A DNA stretch of 64,000 nt from Pseudomonas sichuanensis (GCF_003231305.1 NZ_QKVM01000013.1:1-64000); one strand, 5' to 3'; counted from the first letter of the stretch, positions 9,714-24,797 are shown. Numbers and translations are program-made. The notes: generated by a model from the letters alone, not told the origin.

Positions 9714-10142
9714 TCAGAGTCGCTGTAAGCGGTGGTCTTGCAGAGCATAGCCCTGTTCGCGGTAGAAACGGAATCGTTCTCGGGCGGCCTGGCGGATCGC
9801 CGGTGCTTCGACGACGATTTCGGCGACGCGCTCGAACTGCTTGACGAACCCGGGCACATCGCCGCCCAGGTTGATCAGCAGGTCACGGTGCTCGCCGGCA
9901 TCGCTGCCGACGCCCAGCGCCACGCGGGCGTCCGGGTGCAGTTCGGCGTGGTCGTGGGGCACGAATGCCTCGCCCTTGAACTGCCACAGGCGCAGGTCCA
10001 GTTCGGTGCGTTGCGCCTCGTCCTGGCAGTGCAGGTAGACCCGGTGGCCGAGGCGCCAGGCCTTGTCACACAGCTTGCAGGCAAAATCCAGGCGCGCCGA
10101 CAGCGAGTCGGTGGGCAGGATATAGAAGTCGACTTTGCTCAT
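9714..10142 (-). CDS. holC: DNA polymerase III chi subunit HolC
   Basis: Predicted 142-aa chi subunit of the clamp-loader complex, which binds psi and single-strand-binding protein at the replication fork. Visible family features are VDFYILPTDSL at the N-terminus, the ACKLCDKAWRLGHRVYLHCQD segment and LWQFKGEAFVPHD. It is 51 bp downstream of pepA, the usual pepA-holC-valS order of gamma-proteobacteria. The gap to pepA holds a strong stem-loop. Confidence 0.95.
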   Translation of the reverse strand: MSKVDFYILPTDSLSARLDFACKLCDKAWRLGHRVYLHCQDEAQRTELDLRLWQFKGEAFVPHDHAELHPDARVALGVGSDAGEHRDLLINLGGDVPGFVKQFERVAEIVVEAPAIRQAARERFRFYREQGYALQDHRLQRL

Positions 10143-10155
10143 GGTTCGTATCGCC

Positions 10156-10185
10156 GGTCAGTGGCGCCAGCAGGCGCCATTGACC
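10156..10185. other. Strong stem-loop between pepA and holC
   Basis: GGTCAGTGGCGCC and GGCGCCATTGACC pair over 13 positions with one G-T wobble, around a 4-nt loop AGCA. There is no T tract on either strand, so it is not a classical terminator. It could slow decay or reduce read-through between pepA and holC. Confidence 0.6.
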
Positions 10186-10193
10186 GTGCGCCA

Positions 10194-11804
<1,611 letters not shown>

Positions 11805-11842
11805 TCATGACAACCCCGATGTGCTCTGTCATGCGCGGCCAA

Positions 11843-11871
11843 GTGACAGGCGCCGTCAATCACAGGATAAT
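11843..11871 (+). promoter_or_regulatory. Candidate sigma-70 promoter of lptFG
   Basis: GTGACA (11843-11848) and GATAAT (11866-11871) are 17 bp apart on the plus strand. A transcript from about 11878 would give lptF a leader of about 100 nt. Confidence 0.5.
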
Positions 11872-11976
11872 GCGCGCACTTTACATGGAGGTTCGCCTTG
11901 GCGAACCGGCATTGGTCCTGGCTGTTGCGAATCGTTCGTATGGCTGTCCGCCCCTGACAACCCAGGAGTGTCTGGT

Positions 11977-13092
11977 TTGATCGTCTTTCGTTATCTGTCC
12001 CGCGAGGTCCTGCTGACCTTGAGCGCCGTCAGCGCCGTGCTGTTGGTGATCATCATGAGCGGGCGCTTCATCAAGTACCTGGCCCAGGCCGCCCAGGGCG
12101 TGCTCGACCCGAGCGTGCTGTTCCTGATCATGGGCTACCGCCTGCCGGGCTTCCTGCAACTGATCCTGCCCCTGGGCCTGTTCCTCGGCATCCTGCTCGC
12201 CTATGGCCGGCTCTATCTCGAAAGCGAGATGACCGTGCTCTCGGCCACGGGCATGAGCCAGCAACGCCTGCTGGCGATGACCATGGCACCGGCGGCGCTG
12301 GTCGCCCTGCTGGTAGCCTGGCTGAGCCTGAGCCTGGCGCCGCTTGGCGTGGCCCAGGTGCAGAAGATCATTGCCCAGCAGGACGCGCTGACCGAGTTCG
12401 ACACCCTGGTGCCGGGCCGTTTCCAGACCTTGCGTGACGGCTCCCGGGTGACCTACACCGAGCAGCTGTCCGACGACCGTATCAACCTGGCCGGGGTGTT
12501 CATCTCCGAGAAGCGCTTCAACCAGGACAAGACCAAGGACCGCGCGCCTTCGGTGCTGGTTGCCGAGAAGGGCCACCAGGAAGTGCAGGCCGACGGCAAC
12601 CGCTACCTGGTGCTGGAGAACGGCTACCGCTATGACGGCAACCCCGGCCAGGCCGACTACCGTGCGATCAAGTACGACACCTACGGTGTGCTGCTGCCCA
12701 AGCCGGAAGTCGCCGAGGACGTGACCGAGCGTGAAGCGATCCCGACCTCCCAGTTGTTCGGCCAGGACGGTACGCGCGAGCGCGCCGAACTGCAGTGGCG
12801 TCTGTCGCTGCCGCTGCTGGTGTTTGTCGTGACCCTGCTGGCGGTACCGCTGTCCCGCGTCAACCCACGCCAGGGCCGCTTCCTCAAGCTGCTGCCGGCG
12901 ATTCTTCTGTACATGGCCTATCTGACGATGCTGATTTCCGTGCGTGGCGCCCTGGAGAAGGGCAAGTTGCCCATTTCGCTGGGTATCTGGTGGGTCCATG
13001 GCCTGTTCCTGCTCATCGGCCTGGGGCTGATGTACTGGGAGCCGCTGCGCCTCAAGCGTGCAGCACGCCGTGCGGAGGTGGCCCGTGGTTAA
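11977..13092 (+). CDS. lptF: LPS export permease LptF
   Basis: Predicted 371-aa inner-membrane subunit of the LptB2FGC ABC transporter that extracts LPS from the inner membrane. Family features are the N-terminal IVFRYLSREVLLTLSAVSAV, a block of hydrophobic segments, a periplasmic beta-jellyroll region (about residues 130-265) and C-terminal segments including VNPRQGRFLKLLPAI. The start is TTG 11977, placed 8 nt after an AGGAG site; GTG 11968 overlaps that site. It is followed by lptG with an 8-nt overlap, so the two subunits are translationally coupled. Confidence 0.95.
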   Translation: MIVFRYLSREVLLTLSAVSAVLLVIIMSGRFIKYLAQAAQGVLDPSVLFLIMGYRLPGFLQLILPLGLFLGILLAYGRLYLESEMTVLSATGMSQQRLLAMTMAPAALVALLVAWLSLSLAPLGVAQVQKIIAQQDALTEFDTLVPGRFQTLRDGSRVTYTEQLSDDRINLAGVFISEKRFNQDKTKDRAPSVLVAEKGHQEVQADGNRYLVLENGYRYDGNPGQADYRAIKYDTYGVLLPKPEVAEDVTEREAIPTSQLFGQDGTRERAELQWRLSLPLLVFVVTLLAVPLSRVNPRQGRFLKLLPAILLYMAYLTMLISVRGALEKGKLPISLGIWWVHGLFLLIGLGLMYWEPLRLKRAARRAEVARG

Positions 13093-14146
13093 ACTGGACC
13101 GCTACATCGGCCAGAGCGTGCTGCTGGCCATTCTTGCCGTGCTGGGCATCATCCTCGGGCTGGCGTCGCTGTTCGCCTTCATCGATGAAATGAGCGACCT
13201 GAGCGACACCTACACCGTGCTGGACGCCAGCAGCTACGTGCTGCTGACCGCGCCGCGCCGGCTCTACGACATGTTGCCGATGGCGGCGCTGATCGGCTGC
13301 CTGATCGGCCTGGGCAGCCTGGCCAGCAGCAGCGAGCTGACCATCATGCGTGCCGCCGGTGTATCCATCGGCCGCATCGTCTGGGCGGTGATGAAGCCCA
13401 TGCTGGTGCTGATGCTGGTGGGCGTGCTGATCGGCGAATACGTCGCCCCCGCTACCGAGAACAAGGCCCAGGCCGATCGCTCGCTGGCCCAGGGTGGCGG
13501 CGAGGCGCAAAGCTCCAAGCGCGGCATGTGGCATCGCCAGGGCGAGGAGTTCGTGCACATCAACTCGGTGCAGCCCAACGGCCTGCTGCTGGGTGTCACC
13601 CGTTACCGCTTCGACGACCAGCGCAAGATCCTCACCTCGAGCTTTGCGCGCAAGGCCCAGTACAGCGACAACCGCTGGATGCTGAGCGATGTGAGCACCA
13701 CCTATTTCCGTGGCGATCACACCGAAGTGGTGAAGAACGCCCAGGAGCCGTGGGATGTTTCGGTTACCCCCGAGCTGCTCAACACCGTGGTGCTGGCGCC
13801 GGAGTCGCTGTCGATCACCGGCCTGTGGGACTACATCCACTACCTCTCCGACCAGGGCCTGAACAATGCCCGCTACTGGCTGGCCTTCTGGACCAAGGTG
13901 CTGCAACCGGCGGTGACGGCAGCGCTGGTGCTGATGGCGATCTCCTTCATCTTCGGCCCGCTGCGTTCGGTCACCCTCGGCCAGCGCGTGTTCACCGGTG
14001 TGCTGGTGGGCTTCGTGTTCCGCATCGCCGGCGACCTGCTTGGCCCGTCGAGCCAGGTGTTCGGCTTCCCGCCGCTGCTGGCGGTACTGATCCCGGCCGG
14101 GGTCTGTGCGCTGGCGGGTGTGTGGATGTTGCGTCGAGCCGGTTGA
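13085..14146 (+). CDS. lptG: LPS export permease LptG
   Basis: Predicted 353-aa partner of LptF in the LPS transporter. N-terminal VKLDRYIGQSVLLAILAVLGIILG is followed by paired transmembrane helices, a periplasmic domain (about 135-260) and the C-terminal FIFGPLRSVTLGQRVFTGVLVGF that is typical of LptG. The GTG start at 13085 lies inside the lptF end (overlap 13085-13092). A terminator closes the two-gene unit 16 bp after the stop codon. Confidence 0.95.
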   Translation: MVKLDRYIGQSVLLAILAVLGIILGLASLFAFIDEMSDLSDTYTVLDASSYVLLTAPRRLYDMLPMAALIGCLIGLGSLASSSELTIMRAAGVSIGRIVWAVMKPMLVLMLVGVLIGEYVAPATENKAQADRSLAQGGGEAQSSKRGMWHRQGEEFVHINSVQPNGLLLGVTRYRFDDQRKILTSSFARKAQYSDNRWMLSDVSTTYFRGDHTEVVKNAQEPWDVSVTPELLNTVVLAPESLSITGLWDYIHYLSDQGLNNARYWLAFWTKVLQPAVTAALVLMAISFIFGPLRSVTLGQRVFTGVLVGFVFRIAGDLLGPSSQVFGFPPLLAVLIPAGVCALAGVWMLRRAG

Positions 14147-14162
14147 TGGCGTGACAGCAATG

Positions 14163-14190
14163 AAAAAGCCGACCCTTGGGTCGGCTTTTT
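14163..14190 (+). terminator. Rho-independent terminator of lptFG
   Basis: AAAAAGCCGACC and GGTCGGCTTTTT form a 12-bp stem with a short loop, ending in a T run. Confidence 0.9.
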
Positions 14191-14211
14191 CATTGCTGCT
14201 CTGTGTGGGGC

Positions 14212-14305
14212 GTGGGAGCGGCGGTTCGCCGCTGCGACTTGCCCCGCGATGGGCTTCGCAACGCCATCGCGGGGCAAGCCCGCTCCCACGAAGCGCCGCT
14301 CCCAC
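14212..14305. repeat. REP cluster between lptG and the RDD gene
   Basis: Two facing REP cores (TTGCCCCGCGATGG and its inverse) with an extra inverted GTGGGAGCGGCG/CGCCGCTCCCAC arm outside. It lies between convergent genes. Confidence 0.8.
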
Positions 14306-14321
14306 GCTGTGACTTTTACAG

Positions 14322-14810
14322 TCACTTTTTACGCTTTGGCAGTCGCACCAGCTGCGTGTCGGAGTAGATGTCGTGCCAGCTGCGCTTGCGCTTGTCGAAC
14401 AGTGACCAGATAAAGCCCAGCCCCAGGCACAGCCATGAAGCGATCGACACCACAAAACGCAACAGCGCCTGCCACAGGCTGATGGCGCTGCCATCGGCGT
14501 TCTGTACGCGCAGGCCCCATACCTGCATGCCGAGGGTCTGGCCGCCGTGGGTCCAGAACTTGGCGAAGAAGCCGAACAGGGCGAACAGCAGGATGGTCGA
14601 CAGCAGTGGGTCGCCATCCAGCGCGCCGGCCTCGGTCAGTTCGCGCATGCGTGTTTCGCCGATGATCGCCATCTGGATCATCTTGTAGGCGCCGGCGGTC
14701 ACGATCAGCAGGGCGGTGCACAGCAGGAAGTCATAGAACATCGCGGCCAGTCGGCGGCCCAGGCCGACGGGGGGGAAGTCACCCTGGGGGTTGAGCAAAG
14801 GCTTGGACAT
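14322..14810 (-). CDS. RDD family membrane protein
   Basis: Predicted 162-aa inner-membrane protein of the RDD family. The hallmark R-x-x-A-x-x-x-D is seen as RRLAAMFYDFLLCTALL near residue 20. There are about three hydrophobic segments, a conserved GGQTLGMQVWGLRV and a charged C-terminus (WHDIYSDTQLVRL). RDD proteins are sometimes ion or metabolite transporters, but the role here is unknown. It is separated from the cold-shock gene by a strong bidirectional terminator, so it has its own transcript. Confidence 0.9.
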   Translation of the reverse strand: MSKPLLNPQGDFPPVGLGRRLAAMFYDFLLCTALLIVTAGAYKMIQMAIIGETRMRELTEAGALDGDPLLSTILLFALFGFFAKFWTHGGQTLGMQVWGLRVQNADGSAISLWQALLRFVVSIASWLCLGLGFIWSLFDKRKRSWHDIYSDTQLVRLPKRKK

Positions 14811-14860
14811 GCACGACGGCTCCAGATGGCAAAGGCCCATTCTAGGGAATTGCGGGCACA

Positions 14861-14896
14861 AAAAAGCCCCTGTGCGTCAACACAGGGGCTTTTTTT
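14861..14896. terminator. Bidirectional terminator after the cold-shock gene
   Basis: AAAAAGCCCCTGTG, a 6-nt loop, then CACAGGGGCTTTTTT. A and T runs on both flanks make it functional on both strands; on the minus strand it follows the cold-shock stop codon by about 10 bp. Confidence 0.9.
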
Positions 14897-14906
14897 AAGC
14901 AGAAGA

Positions 14907-15119
14907 TCAGCCTTCTGCCTGAACCTCGTCAGCCTGCATGCCTTTCTGGCCTTGCACGGCAACGAAGGTGACTTTCTGGCCTTCCTTCAGGCTCTTGAAG
15001 CCGTTGCCCTGGATGGCGCGGAAGTGTACGAACAGATCCGGACCGCTTTCAGGGGTGATGAAACCGAAACCTTTTTCGTCATTGAACCACTTGACGGTAC
15101 CGCTCTGACGTTCAGCCAT
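14907..15119 (-). CDS. Cold-shock domain protein (CspA/CapB type)
   Basis: Predicted 70-aa single cold-shock domain protein, a nucleic-acid chaperone. The RNA-binding motifs RNP1 (KGFGFI) and RNP2 (LFVHF) are intact, in the context [19 protein letters not shown]. Start ATG 15119 gives the standard length. The region upstream holds inverted repeats and may form a structured leader as in other csp genes, but no cold-box match is claimed. Confidence 0.95.
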   Translation of the reverse strand: MAERQSGTVKWFNDEKGFGFITPESGPDLFVHFRAIQGNGFKSLKEGQKVTFVAVQGQKGMQADEVQAEG

Positions 15120-15467
15120 TGTCTTATTTCCTATGAAACTTAAATTTTGATGACAGTTTCTTTCACACGTTATGTACGTGAAAGAGTACTGGGCTGGGTT
15201 GCAGGAAAGTAAGAGACGTCGAACGGGTTGTAGCAAATTGCGGCTACTGGCCCAGGTCACGAACTGTTGCGACCCATGCAAACACAGTGCAGTGACTCTA
15301 CGCCAACTCTCGAGCGAAACACAAGCCCTGTGCCAGGCTGAAAATCAGGCTTTTCCGAAGCTTCGAGCGATTTGCCCGAAGCGGCGTGGCGCCTGGCCTG
15401 GCGCTATGTTCAGAAGTTATTGGGCAGGTTCGAAAACGAATATGCCGAACCTGCCCGAACCCTTCAA
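15120..15467. other. 348-bp leader and spacer between csp and gcvT
   Basis: No gene seen. Next to the cold-shock start lies an inverted repeat CTTTCAC (15160-15166)/GTGAAAG (15178-15184) that would sit in the 5' leader of its mRNA. The rest up to the gcvT stop codon shows no clear feature. Confidence 0.5.
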
Positions 15468-16589
15468 TCAACCGCGGTAGTAACGCTGTGCCACGAAAGG
15501 CATTTTGCTGACTTTAAGGGCAACTTGCTTGCCACGCACGACCGCGAACAGTGCCGTGTCCAGTGCTGCATGTTCGGTATCGACATAGCCCATCGCCACC
15601 GGTGCGCCGAGCGTCGGGCCAAACCCACCGCTGCACACCTGGCCGACAATCTTGCCGCTGCCGTCGACAATTTCGGCGCCCTCGCGTACCGGGGTGCGTT
15701 CCTGCGGCAGCAGGCCTACGCGCTTGCGGGCAACGCCTTGTTGCTGCTGGGCGAACACGGCTGCGGCGCCGGGGAAACCACCGGCGCGTGCACCGTCGGC
15801 ACGGCGCACCTTGGAGATCGCCCACAGCAGGCTGGCCTCGATCGGCGTGGTGGCGGTATTCATGTCGTGGCCGTACAGGCACAGGCCGGCTTCCAGGCGC
15901 AGCGAGTCGCGCGCACCGAGGCCGATCGGCTGTACTTCTGGCTCGGCCAGCAGGCGACGGGCCAAGGCTTCGGCGGCGGCCGCCGGTACCGAGATCTCGT
16001 AGCCGTCTTCACCGGTGTAGCCCGAGCGGCTGACGAAGCAGTCACTGCCCAGCAGGGTGACCGGGCGGAACTGCATGAAGGTCATGCCGGCCACTTCCGG
16101 CGCCAGGCGCTCCAGCACCTTGACCGCCGCCGGGCCTTGCAGGGCCAGCAGCGCGCGCTCCTCGAACAACGGCTGGATCTGGCACTGCGCGCCGATGTGC
16201 TGGCGCAGGAGGGCCAGGTCCTGGTCCTTGCAGGCGGCGTTGACCACCAGGAACAGGGTGTCGTCACCGAGGTTGGCGACCATCAGGTCGTCAAGAATGC
16301 CGCCTTGTTCGTTGGTGAACATGGCATAGCGCTGCATGCCCACCGGCAGGTCGATGATGTCCACCGGCACCAGGGTTTCCAGCGCGCGGGCCGCATCGCT
16401 GCCGCGCAGTACGATCTGGCCCATGTGCGAGACGTCGAACAGGCCGGCCTGCTCGCGGGTGTGCAGGTGCTCCTTGAGCACCCCCAGCGGGTACTGCACC
16501 GGCATGTCATAGCCGGCGAACGGCACCATGCGTGCGCCCAGTTCGAGATGCAGGGCGTGCAGTGGGGTCTTGAGCAGTGTTTCGGACAT
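15468..16589 (-). CDS. gcvT: Glycine cleavage system T protein (aminomethyltransferase)
   Basis: Predicted 373-aa T protein, which releases ammonia from the aminomethyl-lipoyl H protein and passes the methylene group to tetrahydrofolate. Visible: [24 protein letters not shown] at the start, [19 protein letters not shown] and the C-terminal [15 protein letters not shown]. Start ATG 16589 is chosen by the family length of about 370; the open frame upstream overlaps sdaA and is spurious. It begins 26 bp after sdaA and is the last gene of the gcvH-gcvP-sdaA-gcvT set. Confidence 0.96.
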   Translation of the reverse strand: MSETLLKTPLHALHLELGARMVPFAGYDMPVQYPLGVLKEHLHTREQAGLFDVSHMGQIVLRGSDAARALETLVPVDIIDLPVGMQRYAMFTNEQGGILDDLMVANLGDDTLFLVVNAACKDQDLALLRQHIGAQCQIQPLFEERALLALQGPAAVKVLERLAPEVAGMTFMQFRPVTLLGSDCFVSRSGYTGEDGYEISVPAAAAEALARRLLAEPEVQPIGLGARDSLRLEAGLCLYGHDMNTATTPIEASLLWAISKVRRADGARAGGFPGAAAVFAQQQQGVARKRVGLLPQERTPVREGAEIVDGSGKIVGQVCSGGFGPTLGAPVAMGYVDTEHAALDTALFAVVRGKQVALKVSKMPFVAQRYYRG

Positions 16590-16615
16590 CGGTGACTCCT
16601 TGGTTTTTGTTCGGG

Positions 16616-17992
<1,377 letters not shown>

Positions 17993-18055
17993 GCTGACCT
18001 CCCGGCTCTACAGGTTGACGGTGAACCTGTGGGGGCGGCGGTGCGCCGATGCGAT

Positions 18056-18113
18056 TTACCCGCGAATACGTCGGTGAAACCACTATCGCATTCGCGGGTG
18101 AACCCGCTCCCAC
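18056..18113. repeat. REP inverted pair between gcvP and sdaA
   Basis: TTTACCCGCGAAT and TTCGCGGGTGAACCCGCTCC face each other inside the glycine operon, in the 147-bp gap between two co-directional genes. Confidence 0.8.
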
Positions 18114-18139
18114 AGGGCGCGCTGTCGGCCCGAGGGCTA

Positions 18140-20995
<2,856 letters not shown>

Positions 20996-21005
20996 GGCAA
21001 GTTCC

Positions 21006-21389
21006 TCAGGCGTCGTCGTTGGCTTTGAGCAGGCGGTCGTAGGCATCCTGGTCGAGCAGGGCGGCCACTTCGTTCATGTCGGCGGGGATGAAGCGGAAGA
21101 ACCAGCCTTCGCCCAGCGGGTCTTCGTTGACCAGCTCGGGGCTGTCGTTCAGGCCGTCGTTGACCGCGACCACTTCACCGCTCAGGGGCATGTACACGCC
21201 GCTGGCGGCCTTGACCGATTCCACGGTGGAGGCTTCGGCGCCTTTGTCGTACTGCTGCAGTTCCGGCAGTTGCACGTAGACCACATCGCCAAGGGCGTTC
21301 TGGGCGTAGGCGGTGATGCCCACGGTGACGCTGCCGTCGGCTTCGACGCGCAGCCATTCGTGATCTTCGGTGAAACGCAACTCGCTCAT
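21006..21389 (-). CDS. gcvH: Glycine cleavage system H protein
   Basis: Predicted 127-aa lipoyl carrier protein that shuttles the aminomethyl intermediate between P, T and L proteins. The lipoylated lysine is K60 in the conserved [12 protein letters not shown]. It also has [11 protein letters not shown] and [18 protein letters not shown]. It is the first gene of the glycine operon. A -24/-12 promoter lies 68 bp upstream of the ATG, which points to sigma-54 control by the adjacent activator. The lipoamide dehydrogenase is not encoded here. Confidence 0.97.
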   Translation of the reverse strand: MSELRFTEDHEWLRVEADGSVTVGITAYAQNALGDVVYVQLPELQQYDKGAEASTVESVKAASGVYMPLSGEVVAVNDGLNDSPELVNEDPLGEGWFFRFIPADMNEVAALLDQDAYDRLLKANDDA

Positions 21390-21456
21390 GGGAATTCCTC
21401 GGGAAGCAGGGGCGTTGGGCGCGGTAGACCCGCGCTCTTAAGGTTGGAATTCCCTT

Positions 21457-21472
21457 AGCAATAATGCGGCCA
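21457..21472 (-). promoter_or_regulatory. Sigma-54 (-24/-12) promoter of gcvH
   Basis: On the minus strand the sequence reads TGGCCGCATTATTGCT, matching TGGC-N7-TTGCW with both invariant GG and GC. The spacing is exact and the site is on the correct strand 68 bp before the gcvH start. The adjacent gene encodes a sigma-54 activator. Confidence 0.85.
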
Positions 21473-21675
21473 GTCGCAAAAAATCCTTATAAATCAATTA
21501 ATTAGCAGGAGAATGAAGTCAATTTGTCATTTTTGTGGAATGAAATCGATACAGGAAGGGGAGGATTCAAAAGCGCTGTGGGATCAAACCCTTGTGCGCA
21601 CGCATTCAGATGGGTGTGTAGCGAATTCGGTACGGTGTAATGATTTTATTACGACCTGCTGCTGGGCTCGGCCTG

Positions 21676-21783
21676 TCGCGGGGCAAGCCCGCTCCCACGC
21701 CCACTCAATGGGCTGCACCCGAGGAACGGTGGCCCAAGAATTTTGACGAAAGCTGGCAGCGTGGGAGCGGGCTTGCCCCGCGA
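21676..21783. repeat. REP inverted pair, wide spacer
   Basis: TCGCGGGGCAAGCCCGCTCC and its inverse ending at 21783, with about 60 bp between them, just after the activator stop codon. Confidence 0.85.
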
Positions 21784-21790
21784 AGCTGCA

Positions 21791-23299
21791 TCAGGCCTTG
21801 CTTGGAATCCCGTACTTGCGCAACCGCTGGGCTATCGCCGTATGTGAGGTCTGCAAGCGCCCCGCCAACTGCCGCGTCGAGGGATAGCTGGCATACAAGC
21901 GCTGCAGCAGCTCGCGCTCGAAATCGCCGACGGCCTGGTCCAGGCTCGCCACTTCGCCGTCCTGCCCGCGCGCCACAGAGGTACCGGCGATGTCCAGGTC
22001 GCCGATATCCACCACGTTGCTTTCGCAGATGGCCGCAGCGCGGAAGATCACGTTCTGCAACTGGCGCACATTGCCCGGCCAGGGGTTGGCCAGCAGCGCC
22101 GCATGGGTGGCAGGCGCCAGCCGGCACTGGGGCCGCTGGATCTGGGTGCAGGCCTGCTGCATGAAGTAGTGCGCCAGCAGCAGGATGTCCTGGCCGCGCT
22201 CGCGCAGCGGCGGCACTTGCAGGTTGAGCACGTTGAGGCGATAGAACAGGTCTTCGCGGAAGGTGCCCTCGCTGACCATCTGCTCAAGGTTGCGGTGGGT
22301 GGCGCTGATGATGCGCACGTCCACCTTCACTTCGCGGTCGCCACCGACCCGGCGGAAGCTGCCATCGCTGAGAAAACGCAGCAGCTTGGCCTGCAGGTAG
22401 GGCGACATCTCGCCGATCTCGTCGAGGAACACCGTGCCCTGGTTGGCCAGTTCCATCAGCCCTGGCTTGCCGCCGCGCTGGGCGCCGGTGAAGGCGCCCG
22501 GGGCATAGCCGAACAGCTCGCTCTCGGCCAGGCTCTCGGGCAGGGCGGCGCAGTTGAGGGCCAGGAAGGGCGCGGCATGGCGGCTGCTGATGGCATGGCA
22601 GGCGCGGGCCACCAGCTCTTTGCCGGTGCCGGTTTCGCCGTGCACCAGCAAGGGTGCGTCGAGGGCCGCCACGCGCAGGGCGCGGGCCTTGAGGGTGCGA
22701 ATGGCCGGCGAGTCGCCGAGCATGGCGTCGAAGCCTTCGGCGTGATCGTGGTGCAGCGCCGACAGCCGCTCGCCCATGCGGTTGGGCGGGTACAGGGTGA
22801 GCAGCCCGCCGGCATTGGTGATCGGGGTGGCGTCGAGCAGCAGGCTCTGGCCATTGAGCTGCATCTCGCGCATGGGCAGGTGGAAATTGTTGTCCAGCAG
22901 GGCCTGGAGCAGGTCGGGGTCGCCGAACAGCTCGGCCAGGGAGCGCCCGGCCGACTCGCGCCCGCACAAGGCGATCAGCGCCGGGTTGGCCAGCAGCACT
23001 TTGCCGGCGCTGTCCACGGCCAGCACCGGGTCGCTCATGGCGGCGAGCAGAGCGTCCAATTGCAGGTGGCGGCGTTGGCCGGGGAGGATGTCGACCACTT
23101 CCACCGACTGCACGCCGCGCACCTCGAACAGAGCGTCGTGCAGCTCTTCGAGCACGGCGGGGCTGAGGGTCGGGGCGTCGATGTAGACGTTCGGCGGGAC
23201 CATCTCCACGGCATCGAGGTTGAGGTTGCGGGCACCGAGCAGGGCCAGGACTTCCTGGGTGATGCCGACGCGGTCGATGAAGCTGACGTGGATGCGCAT
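21791..23299 (-). CDS. gcsR: Sigma-54-dependent activator, TyrR/GcsR type (ACT-PAS-AAA+-HTH)
   Basis: Predicted 502-aa enhancer-binding protein. Residues 1-75 resemble an ACT amino-acid-sensing domain ([21 protein letters not shown]), residues about 80-190 a PAS domain, and about 205-430 the AAA+ domain. The AAA+ part has Walker A GETGTGKE and the GAFTGA loop needed to contact sigma-54. The C-terminus is a helix-turn-helix ([24 protein letters not shown]). TyrR-class relatives include GcsR of P. aeruginosa, which activates gcvH2 and lies beside it in the same order. The GAFTGA motif plus a -24/-12 site before gcvH supports that role. The ligand (probably glycine) is inference. Confidence 0.85.
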   Translation of the reverse strand: MRIHVSFIDRVGITQEVLALLGARNLNLDAVEMVPPNVYIDAPTLSPAVLEELHDALFEVRGVQSVEVVDILPGQRRHLQLDALLAAMSDPVLAVDSAGKVLLANPALIALCGRESAGRSLAELFGDPDLLQALLDNNFHLPMREMQLNGQSLLLDATPITNAGGLLTLYPPNRMGERLSALHHDHAEGFDAMLGDSPAIRTLKARALRVAALDAPLLVHGETGTGKELVARACHAISSRHAAPFLALNCAALPESLAESELFGYAPGAFTGAQRGGKPGLMELANQGTVFLDEIGEMSPYLQAKLLRFLSDGSFRRVGGDREVKVDVRIISATHRNLEQMVSEGTFREDLFYRLNVLNLQVPPLRERGQDILLLAHYFMQQACTQIQRPQCRLAPATHAALLANPWPGNVRQLQNVIFRAAAICESNVVDIGDLDIAGTSVARGQDGEVASLDQAVGDFERELLQRLYASYPSTRQLAGRLQTSHTAIAQRLRKYGIPSKA

Positions 23300-23359
23300 G
23301 GGGCGGGCAGTTGTGGCCGGGGGAGGGCGACAGTATGCCTTGGTGATCGTATGAAGCCT

Positions 23360-23410
23360 ATCGCGGGGCAAGCCCGCTCCCACAACCTGGGAGCGGACTT
23401 GCCCCGCGAT
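23360..23410. repeat. REP inverted pair, short spacer
   Basis: TCGCGGGGCAAGCCCGCTCC and an inverse copy with one change (GGAC for GGGC), separated by a few bases. Confidence 0.85.
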
Positions 23411-23418
23411 GAATTCGA

Positions 23419-23787
23419 TTATTCCAGGTGTTCAGGCTTGATCGGGTCGCCCGACTTCACATCCAGTTTCGCGCGAATGTCTTCGAACATGGCGTCGTAC
23501 AGTTTGTGCGGCGAGCCCAGGGTCTCGAATTTCTTCGGCGGCTTCAGGTAGGCCTGGGCCTTGCGCGTGGTGACGCTGAGGAAGCTGGGCAGCACCTGGT
23601 CCTTGGCCAGGAAGAACTTCTCGTCGACCGGCTTGCCCTCGATGCTGCCATGCAGGCGGAACTCGATGCCTCTGCCTTCCTTGGGGTCCTGGGCCACTTC
23701 GTAATTGATGTTCAGGTCGTAGCTGTGGTCGTTGGTGTTCAGCGCGGTGCGCTCGATATGAACGTGACCGGGTTGGTACTGGGCCAT
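23419..23787 (-). CDS. Conserved hypothetical protein at the end of the arc operon
   Basis: Predicted 122-aa soluble protein with a mixed beta-rich pattern (HVHIERTALNTNDHSYDLNINYEV) and a Lys-rich middle. The start ATG 23787 has a GGAGGA ribosome binding site. I recall a Pseudomonas-specific uncharacterised family with this N-terminus but cannot name it with certainty. It starts 56 bp after arcC on the same strand and may be the last gene of the arginine deiminase transcript. There is no signal peptide, membrane segment or catalytic motif. Function unknown. Confidence 0.75.
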   Translation of the reverse strand: MAQYQPGHVHIERTALNTNDHSYDLNINYEVAQDPKEGRGIEFRLHGSIEGKPVDEKFFLAKDQVLPSFLSVTTRKAQAYLKPPKKFETLGSPHKLYDAMFEDIRAKLDVKSGDPIKPEHLE

Positions 23788-23843
23788 GGTGGAATCCTCC
23801 GGAAGGTTGAAAACGGCGGGCGGCGGGCGCCCGCCAACTGCAT

Positions 23844-24773
23844 TCAACGGTAGCTGATACCCGGCTTGGCGGTGGAAACCCGTGTGCCGGCGGTGCCTTT
23901 GACGATGTCCTCGATGTTTTCCAGCGAGCTGATCACCGCGACCTTGCCGGTATGCCGGGCGAAATCGCAGGCAGCCTGCACCTTGGGCCCCATGGAACCG
24001 GCGGCGAAGCCGAGCTTTTCGAGCTCGTCGGGGTGGGCCTGGGCAATCGCCTTCTGGGTGGGCTTGCCGTAGTCAATGTAGGCCGCATCGACGTCGGTGG
24101 CGATGATCAGAAGGTCGGCTTCCAATTGCTCGGCCAACAGTGCCGAGCACAGGTCCTTGTCGATCACCGCCTCGACGCCCTTGAGCTTGCGGTTTTCGTC
24201 GTACAGGGTGGGGATGCCGCCACCACCGGCGCAGATCACGATGCTGCTCTTTTCCAGCAGCCACTTGATCGGGCGGATCTCGAAGATGCGCTTGGGTTTG
24301 GGGCTGGCCACCACGCGGCGGTACTTGTCGCCGTCGGGCTTGACCACCCAGCCTTTCTCTTTGGCCAGGCGCTCGGCTTCTTCCTTGGCATACACCGGGC
24401 CGATGAACTTGGTCGGGTCCTTGAAGGCCGGGTCATTGGCGTCCACTTCAACCTGGGTGAGCAGGGTGGCGAACGGCACCTCGAAGGCCAGCAGGTTGCC
24501 CAGCTCCTGTTCGATCATGTAGCCGATCATGCCCTCGGTCTCGGCGCCGAGCACATCCAGCGGGTAGGCTTCATCCGGCTTGTACGACAGGCCCTGCAGC
24601 GACAGCAGGCCGACCTGCGGGCCGTTGCCGTGGGCGATGACCAGTTCGTTGCCGGGGTGGATCTTGGCGATCTGTTCGGTGGCGGTGCGGATATTGGCGC
24701 GCTGGTTGTCAGCGGTCATCGGCTCGCCACGGCGCAGCAGGGCGTTGCCGCCCAATGCAACAACGATACGCAT
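23844..24773 (-). CDS. arcC: Carbamate kinase ArcC
   Basis: Predicted 309-aa catabolic carbamate kinase, making ATP from carbamoyl phosphate and ADP in the last step of the arginine deiminase pathway. It has the amino-acid-kinase-fold N-terminus [16 protein letters not shown], the substrate-binding [22 protein letters not shown] and the C-terminal [14 protein letters not shown] single REP unit lies in the 50-bp gap to arcB, which may separate mRNA segments. Confidence 0.96.
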   Translation of the reverse strand: MRIVVALGGNALLRRGEPMTADNQRANIRTATEQIAKIHPGNELVIAHGNGPQVGLLSLQGLSYKPDEAYPLDVLGAETEGMIGYMIEQELGNLLAFEVPFATLLTQVEVDANDPAFKDPTKFIGPVYAKEEAERLAKEKGWVVKPDGDKYRRVVASPKPKRIFEIRPIKWLLEKSSIVICAGGGGIPTLYDENRKLKGVEAVIDKDLCSALLAEQLEADLLIIATDVDAAYIDYGKPTQKAIAQAHPDELEKLGFAAGSMGPKVQAACDFARHTGKVAVISSLENIEDIVKGTAGTRVSTAKPGISYR

Positions 24774-24797
24774 GGGGAATGTCCTTCAGAGAGACTA

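Larger units (their letters stand above)
21390..21790. other. 401-bp control region between gcvH and the activator gene
   Basis: No gene seen. From right to left it holds a REP pair, an AT-rich stretch (about 21475-21560) suited to activator binding and DNA bending, and a -24/-12 promoter. The exact activator sites were not identified. Confidence 0.6.

Noticed and set aside
16590..16615. A glycine riboswitch before gcvT
   Set aside because: The gap is only 26 bp, too short for the aptamer; none was seen before gcvH either.
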